Source of the DNA: Membranipora membranacea | Lineage: Eukaryota > Bryozoa > Gymnolaemata > Cheilostomatida > Membraniporidae | Length of the DNA: 60,000 bases | Reading direction: 5' to 3' | Assembly: GCA_914767715.1 (NCBI GenBank) | Contig: OU612067.1 | Span: 31,038,162-31,098,161, forward strand | Shown here: piece by piece, positions 47,101-58,100 of the stretch | Layout: the number at the start of each line of letters is the position of its first letter | Numbering within the stretch: the stretch's first letter is position 1 | Made by a program: the position numbers and the translations under genes | The notes under the pieces: model-generated | Database searches by the model: none | Told to the model about the DNA's origin: nothing | Seen by the model: only the letters and a program-made list of their open reading frames with translations

Positions 47101-49895
47101 CCAGGCTACTTCAACATTTTGAATTTTTTCAAAAACGAAATGGTGCCTGATGCGTCTGATCATTTTGAAAGCACCCTCCTACCTGTGAAGTTCATAAACG
47201 GGGAGAGGAATCACTTGCTTGACACGCTGTCTGTAGTTTGTGAACCTGATAAATGCGCTCCTACCACCTGTAGCGCTGGCTTACTTACTGCGTCGCCACC
47301 ACCAGCAACCACAACTGAGAAGACAGAACAAGATACGACACTCTGGATTGTCATCAGCATTCTCTGTTTCATTCTCTTCCTAATCCTACTCTACATCATC
47401 CTGAGATTTCTCAAAAAGAGACGTCGTAAGTACAACATACCACTCTTCGTATGTTTGAGATCTCAAGCCGTGATTACATTTGCAATAACATTTCGATGAG
47501 GATGAATAGCTGGCCGAGCAATCGTAGAACATTTAACTCCGCTCCGGTGGCTGGTAGTGGCGTCCATTCATTCCAAAGTGGTTGAAAATTGAACGCCACT
47601 ACTAGCAACCTGGGCAAAGAATGAGCACTAAACTAGCATTGAACAGGTCGATGTATATGTCATAGTCTCCGGGCAATCAATCAAAGGACTGGTCATTTTG
47701 GATTTCCCAAATTACAATAGTCAATAAACAGTGGTCACATGACTTCTTTGTGGCAAACAAACGTGGTGAACAATGTTTGTAATACGATGAGATACTTGAT
47801 ACTTTGTTTTGGATTTATTTCAGTCTAAAAATTAACTTTAGGAAAGTTTGATTTTTTTGTTTCACCATTAGAAAGAGGAGGAAGCATGGCCTGCTTTGAT
47901 AAATGTCTACCCGAGAAACCTGCATTGAAGACTTCGGCCATGATGTTGGCACCTGACCCTGCATCTATCACATCAGATACAGAACCAATAAGTGAGTAAC
48001 TAAATTAAGACCGAAAGATTTTTATGTAGTTTTATACCTACCAGTGTCAAAGTTTTAAATGATATGCAATTACAATCACAGAGCCTTTTTAAACAATTGT
48101 AAACTGTCTCTGGCGGATTTACCAATAAACTGCTATCTGCTATCTGCTTCAGTACCATAATCCTGCAGCTTGTTTGATCTTGTCACCAAACTCAGTAGCA
48201 TAGAGAGCGTCATGAATTGTGTCACTTCCATATATTACAATTAACGCAAAGATTGAGTATTATTGTTTTTCAGAAACATATTAATCCAGTTAGATACTCA
48301 CCTTTCATAGCAAACAATCATCACACGATTATTACAGTTAAACAAACCAACCAAGATTCCCAGGCTAGTGCTCTTCCTCGCATCACATCAGGGTAGATTG
48401 GATTAGATTAGGTAAGCTAAATGTTGCCAAACTTTACATTTGTATTGCAGTCATTTTCAGGGTCATGCAGTGGTTTTTTTCATGATATCCAGGTTCAGAC
48501 CCCAATGATTATGAAGCTCCACCAGTGGTCCACAGTCAAAGTATAAGTTTTAATGGGTCAGCCAACCAAGGATTCGCCCAGAGCATAACAGGGAGTTGTG
48601 CTAATCAAGAATTTGAAATCAACAACACAGGTGAGTATTAAGTAAAAGAGCAACAGTACCTTAGTTAATGAAGCACCTTGAGGTCAGGCACACTGGTAAC
48701 TTACACACGATATAAATACAGATTATATATCCTATATAAGGATATATACTTACTCTGTGATATATCAACAACGACCACTGTCGTCACATAAACCATAATG
48801 TATGAATTTGTTGATGTTGAGTTCTTGCAATTATTAATTCAATCTAATTATTTTTGATTCTGCATCCAATTTTCATCTATTCAGCAAGATGATTTCAATG
48901 TTAATTATCAATGTCCAAAACCAATGGTCATAACAAACAGCACATCGTGAAAAGTTTAACTTTTGCAATCGATGTATATTTAAAATCGGACCTAAAAATA
49001 CATTTAAAGGGGAAAGAGAAAATTGGGAAAAGCTTATAAGAGATAACAGTGGCAATCAATCCGTGTAACAGACAAATGTATCAGATATCACAGTCAGATA
49101 ACGGAGTAACAGGCGGTTACTTCTTGGTTAGATGTTCTAAATTCCCTTCAGTAACATTTATATCTGAGCACTTAGTGAATTTTGTGAAGTTGTCTAATTT
49201 TTGGAGATAATATTTCAGGTAACAGACAAGACAACAATATGGATGATTTGAAGCCACCATTTCCACACACAGTCAGAGAACCAAACCAATACCAATTATC
49301 AGCAGACGCAGGCTCTTTGTTGACTGCAGCTCCTATAGAGAATAATATCGAGGATCTGAAACTTTTCCCAACAGCTGCAGAATCAGAAGGTCGGTATCAG
49401 ACAAAGCAGCACTCAGGTGACTCGGTGGCTGTCTCAATGCCGACTACAAGACCAAAACCTCCACCTTATACCAGATCAGCCTCCGCTGGTCAGATCAATG
49501 TCCCTAAGAGGTCAGCTCCAGGTGGTCTACCTGACCTACCGAAACCTTTCAACAGGTCGGCCACTGTGGACCATTCAGGTGTGTTCTCAAGGTCTCCTTC
49601 CGAAGACCTGCCCTATACTCCTGGAGAGATTTCATTACCAGCTTCCTCGGCCTATAATTCTCATCGGGGAAACTTTTCAAGGGCAGCATCTACAGATCTT
49701 CCGGATCTTCCAGAATGTCTCTCATCACCTGATTCTACAGATCCTGGTGATGTGTACTTGACCTCACAACCGAGTAACTATGTGGGTACATTACCCTCTG
49801 GTCCCGACTCAATACCACTGACACTATCAAGTCCTCAGAAGGTATCCACACCTCGCCCTCTCACTCAGTCCGAGGAATACGCTGAAGTTTACTGA
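35131..49895 (+). CDS. Single-pass receptor with two tandem Venus-flytrap (ANF-receptor) domains (15 exons)
   Basis: Exons: 35131-35275, 36355-36492, 38948-39082, 40367-40542 (or from 40322 or 40277), 41576-41807, 42817-43265, 43524-43696, 44060-44342, 44883-45116, 45775-45963, 46206-46382, 46636-47425, 47872-47991, 48493-48630, 49219-49895. All junctions keep phase and predict about 1351 residues. Domains: signal peptide (core about 18-38, ending SSYSFA); a divergent PBP1/ANF domain (about 49-430); a second one (about 470-990) close to metabotropic glutamate receptors (GDFIVVMTAPVHVK, LGMLIFDTCYNSAL, LLGDYSSHVTIA, LAWGAATSDLDDK, FAEGWDDRPELLDEYG, NPWF, IDPNGDGKAGY); a short three-cysteine stretch (CEPDKCAPTTC); one membrane helix (about 1013-1033) followed by KKRRR-like basic residues; then a cytoplasmic tail of about 318 residues with repeated RSAS/RSAP/RSAT/RSPS motifs, two DLPDLP strings and tyrosines (YEAPP, EEYAEVY). 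No seven-helix or kinase domain follows. In-frame upstream ATGs at 35107 and 35125 are alternative starts. Ligand unknown. Confidence 0.88.
36879..36899. repeat. Poly-G run in receptor intron 2
   Basis: About 21 consecutive G residues followed by TTGGGGAGGGGGCAGG. It could form a quadruplex or reflect an assembly-difficult site. Confidence 0.85.
40253..40388 (+). repeat. 45-bp triplication carrying three splice acceptors (receptor exon 4)
   Basis: The unit runs TTTGTTTCTTTTTCTNTCAG followed by GTGTGNTTGNACCTAGCGATGCTAA and is present three times with a period of exactly 45 bp. Each copy contains a full polypyrimidine tract and AG; the exon can begin at 40277, 40322 or 40367. All three starts are in the same phase, and the extra units read through without stops (LFLFLSGVIGPSDAN). 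Confidence 0.95.
40624..40797. repeat. 86-bp tandem duplication in receptor intron 4
   Basis: CTGAATAGAAACACCAGTGG to GTAGAGTAGTTTATT is repeated once with few differences, starting again at 40712. Confidence 0.9.
43785..44005. mobile_element. Half copy of the foldback element of 20.15-20.54 kb, receptor intron 7
   Basis: TACTGCTGCCACTCAGGCAA, ATTGAATTCTGTATAGCTCA, AGGCTGCAATATCAGTATTG and GTGACATAGTTACCGTCTTA match one arm and the centre of the palindrome at 20150-20535 in the same order. The second arm is missing. Confidence 0.7.
45468..45645 (+). repeat. tRNA-derived SINE, receptor intron 9
   Basis: AGGAGGTGGCTCGGTTGGTT then TGAGC resembles a Pol III A box. GGTCGTAGGCTGGAATCCC, about 45 bp later, resembles the T-arm B box (GGTTCGAATCC). 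A family-specific body with GGTTGGCCCCCAGGTGTGCT follows. The SINE heads at 4790-4905 and, inverted, 7645-7790 are related. Confidence 0.7.
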
Positions 49896-50040
49896 GGTCT
49901 GGGTCGTGGTAACACTCAACGCTCGAGTAATGAATAACAGTTTTGCAATATTTGCAACGATATCTGATAACACTGCGTGGTAATCAGCTGTATATATTTG
50001 TATTATATTAATATTTCTTTTACTATGGGCACAGGAAGCG

Positions 50041-50046
50041 AATAAA
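50041..50046 (+). terminator. Candidate polyadenylation signal of the receptor gene
   Basis: AATAAA lies 146 bp after the receptor stop codon. Further AATAAA hexamers occur near 50218 and 50643. Confidence 0.45.
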
Positions 50047-51598
50047 TGTGCTATATGTTTTATCATACCTGAGAGGTATGGATAGCAGGCAAGTGTCAAA
50101 CTCATATGGATCATTGTGATACTCCTCACTATTTTCTTATTATTTACACATAGTATTATTGTTGTCTCACGGTACAATATTGTCGTTACATATTTTGACT
50201 TGGTGACTGCTTCATACTAATAAATCAGATGCAATTCCAATTCGCAGATAGTTGAGGCTAAATGTGATCTCGAAATAATTAAATTCATTTTTGCATTTGG
50301 CACTAAGAATTTTCCATATATGGTATCATCCCCCTTACTTATCACTACCCGCCACCTGTCACTGTCTACTTTGCATACTAGCTTACTACTCACTGAAGAA
50401 TCATCACTCATATATTATATCGGATTCATTCATCAATGCTCAGCGTTTTAGTAGGAGATATGATTGCTGTCAAACAAGAATTTGTGGAAATTTCTGAGGT
50501 TAATTTTGAGGATATTTCCATAACATCTGTGAAATGTGTTCGAGGGTGTCTTACATCGTTCACTAGTGTGTATTTCCCATTTATACCAGTACAAATGAAG
50601 TCTTCATTTTTAGTTTTTTTATGCTATGCCTCATTAATCAATAATAAATAATTATTTTAAAACTGAGTGCTTTTCTCAATAATGTAAAATTCCTTGATAT
50701 ACAATCATACGACATGTGGCTTATAATCAGTTACTTTAGAAGATAGAAATCAGTTAGAAACAATGAAGGAGTTGTCATTGCACATGATGTGAGAAGACAA
50801 CTGTGAAAAATTTCTTGTACAAGCTGTTTTTTTAATATTCAATGGTGAAAAAATTACTTGCAGAAAGAGAGTCAGGTTAGATTTAATTATTTTAAAATTT
50901 ATTTATAAAATATGAAAGGTTCACTGATACGTTAGTCTTGATAGAGTGCTCATGGCAGATCGTGTATAATGAGATATAGCATCTAGTTTAAGAGTACATA
51001 ATTAGCCTTGGCAACCTGTCGGTGGATTGAGGGTTGAGGGGGACACAAGACAGCCAACATACCCAGACAGCCTGCACAGGCTATTACATTACATATAAAC
51101 AAATTCTTATTATTTCATTGATGTAATGTATAATCGCATTGCAAGTGAAAGTAATTGTGGTTCTAATAGTTATGACCATTGATATCTAATGGAATTATAA
51201 TGTTTCAGATACAGGGGTTAGAGCAGGCATTATGTTCACTTTTCACCCCAGTCCTGATTGGGTGGCAGGTATTATAATGAGATCATATAATACAATATTA
51301 TAATGGGATTATAATATGAATTGTATAAATTTATTGTTAGGCCATTAAGTAAGGTAGCAACCACTGTTTTATATGTAACAATTCACTGACATTTTGTTAT
51401 AGTTACCAACATGAGCTTAATCTGTAATCTGCTTGGGGACTCTGAATATTATTGTTTCCTATAGGTGCCTACTCCTGAATTCTGTTTTGATTATCATCAT
51501 TTCACAATCTCTGGACATTTAGAGAAACCCTATGTGTAGTGTGCATATTTTCAAAACGTAGCGCTTGCGACAGGTCACTATTATTTTGGCTATGAAAT
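50047..51598. other. Intergenic between receptor and copy D
   Basis: No exon or RNA gene is recognised on either strand. It includes possible extended 3' UTR of the receptor up to the AATAAA hexamers near 50218 and 50643. Confidence 0.45.
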
Positions 51599-51602
51599 TT
51601 AA

Positions 51603-51979
51603 AGGGCAACCAAGGTTTCAAACAACTTCTCATTGATGGCCATTGATTAATAGCAGATTGCACCTTCTGCATGGGGAAAAAGACAAAATATAATTCGGAT
51701 GATTATTCAGCCAGAATTCTTGTGAAACATTTCTTCCATCAGGTACTCAAACTCAGCTAAAAGAGAATACCACATAGCAGTTTCCTGTTCCTGTTATTAT
51801 TTAGCCTGTGCTCTATCATTATTACAGCAAAGTCTTGGAACCTCCCCTAAACTGAAGTGTTACCCAGCTTAGAGTCAGCAACTACTTTGAGTTTTGCATC
51901 GCGTAATGCACAAAGCTGATGCTGCCCAGCACATTATTTGCTACCCATTAATGCATTGTTGCGAAACTTTGGTTGCCCT
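51603..51979. mobile_element. TTAA-flanked inverted-repeat element
   Basis: The ends AGGGCAACCAAGGTTTC and GAAACTTTGGTTGCCCT are inverted repeats with one or two mismatches. TTAA lies directly outside both ends (51599-51602 and 51980-51983). A TTAA target duplication is typical of piggyBac-type non-autonomous elements. 377 bp, no coding capacity. Confidence 0.65.
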
Positions 51980-52138
51980 TTAAACCAAAACTGATGATAA
52001 CATTTCATAGCTCATAATTGGATAGGTAGCTACTTTTGGATAGGGTTGAACTTAAATAAACCAAGTTTTTGTAGATTTCGACATCCTAATAATATTAGAG
52101 TTATAATAAGCCTGCAGAGCTGGAGTTAAGTGATCACG

Positions 52139-55100
52139 ATGGCAAACCTACTATGTGGAAGGAAATTCTGCACAAAAACCGCAGTAGTAGTAGTGATATT
52201 ATTGCTGCCGATTTTGTATATGCGGTTTTTGGCTGACGACGCGAATTCTACAACAGAATATGTCTATAGGGTGAGTGTTATTTCTTTTCTACTACCACAG
52301 CATTGATAGAGAATACCTTTGTATGACATTAAATATCCCAGAGATGTTAGGACTTTTACAGCATACATTCATTTAACCCAAATAGTGATGAAGTTAGCCT
52401 GAAATTAATCTAAGATCTAAGCTGGGAAATCAGCAGGATATTGAGGGCTAACTTAAAAGGGGGGAGGGGGCGCTGGAGAGTTGAGATTGAAATGCTCCAT
52501 CCCGCTTAGAAACTGGATAGAGTATTGAATTTAAAAAGGTTTCCCTGATAGGTCTTAAGAGTTCTGAATGTTCGTAAATTCCACCCTACCCTGGTTTGAG
52601 TTTGCCCCGCCTGTCTGTGCCCCGCCCACCGCTCTCACTAATCACTTACATCCATTATATGGGTACGTGTCCTAAGATATGAGTCAGGCCAAACATAGTT
52701 AAGTTTAGGGATAAGTAAAAAAAGACTGACAACGGCAGAGGAAGGAGGGCAGGGTTACCTTTTCATCAAAGCTTTTTATAACTGGCAGAGACGCAACAAA
52801 GACACATTGGACAATTCATACAAAAGTGTTTTATTAACACCATATGAGAAGTTAAATTGCATGGATTTTCCAGTAAGAGGTCCCTGATGATTTACACGCT
52901 GTATAGGGTACTCATCAGAAAGCTATCACACAGAACTAGCGACTCAACCATATAAATAGAAAACACCATCAAACTCACAAACTATACTAAAAGGGCGGGT
53001 GAGGTATGTACGTCATACAGTGAGGTTCAACTCTGTGCTCAGGTTTCCTAATCAAATTAACAAACTGATATTATCATAAAAAACAGGTGCCTTATATCCT
53101 ATACAGTATGGAAGTTCTCACTGGATATAAAATCTTGCCAGTTTGCTTATAAAAAAAATCTGGCTAAATTTTAGTTTTGCACATCATCATAGTTGCCAAG
53201 TCTTTCTATTTAGGTGGGACCCTCCAGATTTCCACACCCACTTCTGCCCACTTCCCACTTTTTGTAATTCTCACTATTTCCTCCAGATTTGAGAGAAAAC
53301 AGCCCTTTCACAATTTTTTAGTAACTATCCATGCACTTGAGTTACTGGTAAGGTCTTTGCAGACAAAATTTATAGGAATACTGCTATTCAATGAAGTTAA
53401 AAAATTAATCTGTTGTATTGACATTAAAATTAAAAGTGTATTTAATTCAGACTATTATTGTCAATAGAGTTGTTGATAATGGACATTGGCAAAGTAAGGG
53501 CATGTAAGTCCCAGGGGCCCGTGTGTTAATGGTCAGTGTGTAAAGTGTAATTTATATCAGTTTGATATTTTAGTATAAGTAGAAAGTACAAACATGACAT
53601 TATTTGGGCTCAAATATGTGTTTTTATTTTTAGCCCCTTTGAGTTTAGTTTACATATACATATCATGAGATCTCGAATCTAAATGAAATTTCGCTAATTA
53701 TAAACTTGTGAATTCATGATTTTTAAGACAAGAGGAGGTGTCGGATAGCACGGGAGAAAAATTTTGAGGCTCTACCTTACCAAGTTATAATAAAAGAAAC
53801 TAAATCTTCATAATATTTAAAACGCCCAATAATACAGTTAATGAGTTAAATCGACAAGCCTGGATGTTATCGTCTATACATTTAATTCTATATCTGGAAT
53901 AGCATTATTAGCTTTATTTTGCCAAACAATGGGCTTTCAAAATTAGCCAGTCCCTAGTAGCATTCTAGAAAAGCCCAAATCGAAGGCATTTTATTTCTGG
54001 TTGCAATCATTCTGCGCATGCTCAGCTCTGGGCATGAGCAGCTCTGGGCATGAGCTGATCTCTGCAAAATTGAGTCTCGGAATTCCGAAGCCATCTGATT
54101 GGCTACCTGCTCTGGTGACATACTCCCAAAGCGTGCGGATTTGTTATTAATAGTTATCCTCTCTTGTCTTTATTAGCTGCTTTTGATTGACAGTTTATGC
54201 AGGGGTTATCCCATTTCCCTTTTCCAAAGTTGCAATCAGAACCCAAACTAAGCTCATTGTTCTTGCGCATGCGCAAATTCAAGTCACGCATGATGCATAC
54301 TTAGCCTTACGACACCTGCTTTGTGGTAATGATAGCCTAGTTTATCAGTGATCTACATGCCCAGTCAGATCACGAGAGTCAGTATGGGTTGCAATTTTGT
54401 CAACAGTGAATTTCCCAGGCTATACTATTCATGCTATTAGACACAGCCAATCAGATCATGTCAGATGAGTCCCTGTGTTGTGTATATTAACCGCATGATG
54501 TTATTATGATATTTCACTTCCATGAGAAGAATTTAATTCAGTGCGTCTACAGTGTTTAGCCCACTGTACTGTATTTGCGTGGCGACTACTGGTGATATTA
54601 TAGCCTTTAGCCCAGATATTTTTTTCCAAACAGCACATGCAAGTAATGCTGATAAAATGCAGCATATTTCGATGCTGATTTTGAGGGCTTATTCGATAGT
54701 ACAATATTTACAATATTCACGATATTTACAAAATTATTTGTTAAAATTTTCGTAATTCAGACAAGCGAGGCTACATACAAGCAAGGAGTTACAGGGGTTG
54801 CAGGGGTTGCAGTGGTTGCAGGGGTTGCAGGGGGTGCAGGGGTTGCAGGGGCTGCAGGGGCTACAGGGGCTGCAGGGGTTGCAGGGGTTGCAGGGTTCCT
54901 TGTATCTAAATCAAATTAACGAACTTCGAATGATTATATTTTTCAGAAGTCTTCTCTGCTGTTCCCAATCTATGGAATAAGATGGAATGAAAGCAATTCA
55001 GATATTTTTGTGAACACAACGCCAGCCTACCAGCGGGTTAAGAAACCCAAAATTTATGTGATTTATATTAAAATAGAGAAGACAGGAAGTTCTACCGTCT

Positions 55101-58100
55101 CTAACATCTTTTACTCTTACGGATACAGATATAAAAGAAATATGATGATGTCCACACAAGTTGGTGAGTTGATGTTAGTTATTGATGTTTGTCCACGGTG
55201 ATATTGTCCTTGATACAAACTAAAACTCTAAACATTAACCCATTTATTGAACCTTATACTTCCTTAACTATTGACAATCATATTGAGTTAAACTAACCTG
55301 AAGAAAAATTGAGCAGAGAGAGTCTCAATGTCTCAAAGTTTTTTGTCTACGTGTGTTATGGCAGCGCAAAATATTTAACTACATGCAAAGGATTTTGTAT
55401 TGAATGTTGTCTTTTAACTGTATAGGTAATCTCATCGACAGCCGGGAGTTATCCCCAGGTCATACATGGGATATAGGTCCAAACAGGAGTCACCCCCACA
55501 TGCTTACACAGCATGCCAGATATAATCCACAGTTATACACAAAGTACTTCCCTCCCCAGACAGTGATTGTATCATCTCTAAGGGAGCCGACCAAGTGGTT
55601 TGTGTCTTTTGTGGACTTTATGAGCGCTTTCAGGTAAGCTTCCAAGTTGAACCTTCTATTCATAGTAATGATGTCTCTCTGTGAATATGGATTAAATAGG
55701 AGCAGTGTTTAAGATGAATCACTTTTTGGACTATCACCATGACAAAATTACTCTTACACTTATTATCTTATTATCAAGCCGCTTGCTTTCAAAGATTTCA
55801 ATAATGAGTAAGAGTACTTCAGCTTTGATCAGCGGGGGGGGGGAGACTATCATGGTGTGGTGATGCTTACTCCTCTCAAACCAAAAGAGATCTTGCTCAG
55901 GATCTCAGGCTATAGTATAGTCCAGGCCTCAGACTACTGTACAGTTTCATCTTTTCTACGTTCTACAATAGTGTTTGTAGATCGTAGATTTGTAGCAGGT
56001 CGGTAACGTTGAAAAATAGCCATTTGTGATTTCAGGGGTCACAATGCCGATGAAGTGCTGACCAACCCAAAGCTTTTCTACCTTCATGGATCAAAGAGTA
56101 TAGGTATGGAGCGCAAAGTACACAATACAATGCTTCAGTGGTTAGGTAAGGGATTTTCTTTTTTGTTGCAATAAAAATGTATATATATATATATATATAA
56201 TATATAAAAGACTTCATGAATATAACCTTTTTGTTGCTGCAGATTCTAAAAATATATAATATTCACTCTTCTAAAAAGGTTGGACTTGATCAGTTGACAT
56301 TTTCATCCTCAACAACATCCCAGAGTACATAGGTAATGCCTGGGGTTAAACTTGACCTCAAATTTGTTCATAGCATCCTCGATAACAGAAACAATTTGTT
56401 CACAACTTTGAATTTTTATGGTTATTTGCATAATTTCATTTTTCCTGATTTTAGAGGTCTTTAGATAAATTATCAAAATTTATTTATCAACTCGAGTTGG
56501 CTATGCAAAAGTAGGGAAATTAAACTTTTTCCATCCTGACTTAATAAAAATATTTTTTAGCGATGGCCACGTAGCTGATTTGAGTCTCTTCTTATATTAT
56601 TAGTTGTGCCGGATGAAGGAAAATGATAAAAACATCTGTTGATATCTCAATTTATTTGGAAATATTTTTGTGACAGCCAGAGGTTTAAGTAAAGGTTTCA
56701 TATTCTTACTTTTTGGTTTTACTTTCAGGGTTCAATGTCTATGACAGCAGTAACGAGACTGCCATTCTCCGCTATATTGATTATCTGGATACAAAGATTG
56801 ATCTTATGATGATAAGTGAATACTTTGATGAGTCTCTTATAATGTTAAAAAGACTCATGGATTGGTCACTAGAAGGTAAATCTGCCATCCTGGAAAACCT
56901 TCTGCCCCCCCCCCCCCATTCTATGTGTGACCTTGACCTGCAGATTCTAATCATGTGATATAAGTATAATATATTCAAGCAAAATAACTGAGATTGTATC
57001 TGTCTGTATTTATTGATAGTAAATCTTGTGGAAAAATCTTTAGCTGTTCATTTGGCATGTAATCGTCCCTTGTAAAAGAGCAGACAAATAACAAATAAAA
57101 TTGTACCAGGATTATCACTGCAGGAAGCTTTAGAAAGGTTATGATACTGAATGCTTTTCTGTGAAACCCCAAAACTAGAATGGGCCTATTCATAGGATTG
57201 TTTTCCCAGCACGGTTTTTTTAAATGTTCTAGCATCTCACTGGTTTTACTACACATTTAAATATATTTATGCATGGGTTATGGTTGACTATTTTATAGAT
57301 ATATTTTATGCATACGCGAATGAAGGGAAGAAGAAAAGCGGAATGATTTTGAACGAAAGTCAGAAGGAAAAGTTCCTGGATCTGCAGCACAATCGGGGTG
57401 ACTGGTTACTGTACCAGCATTTCAACAAAACTCTTTGGCGAAAAATAGCTGCCGAGAAGGACTTTTATGAGGAGGTGGGTGATTAAAAGTTACGAAAATT
57501 TTAAACTCAAATGAAAATGCACATTGCAACTTTTTTCTAGAAGAGAATGTGAGGATATAACAAGCAAAATGGCAAACAGGAGGTAACAACTCCTGGGATG
57601 CATTTCATGTTTCGATATCAAAAAGTCAGTTTAAAATTGTGTTAGTATACCCTAGGTTAACAAATATAAACCACAGCTCACTAAGCTGGTTTGAGGGATT
57701 GCGAGTAAATTGTTTGACATGCTAATATTGCCACTAGCCAGGAAGTACATAATGAAAGACCTAAACTGGAAATAGTTTGCTATTTGACATTAAATACAAG
57801 CAGTGGTATGAGTTGACTTCTTTGTGGGTACTCTAACTCTCTGGGTTAAAAGTCGTCATGAGAATCTTTTGAAATTTCTAGATCAAATTATGCTGAAATA
57901 GGAATCTGTATATAGTATATATGATTGATATCTGGTCAAAAGAGACAACATCACACTTCCATATTTTTTCCCCACTCGCTCAGAACACTGAATATAAGTT
58001 AGTATTCACGTTCGTGTTAGTTAACATTTTCATGTACTCAAAGACGCTACCTGCCATGTTTTACAGTTAGATATATTTCGGGAGATGAAATCAAAGGTGT

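Noticed and set aside
54798-54980. Collagen-like QGLQGLQG frame
   Set aside because: Translation of the 9-bp minisatellite in intron 1 of copy D. The true exon begins at 54947 in the frame KSSLLF.
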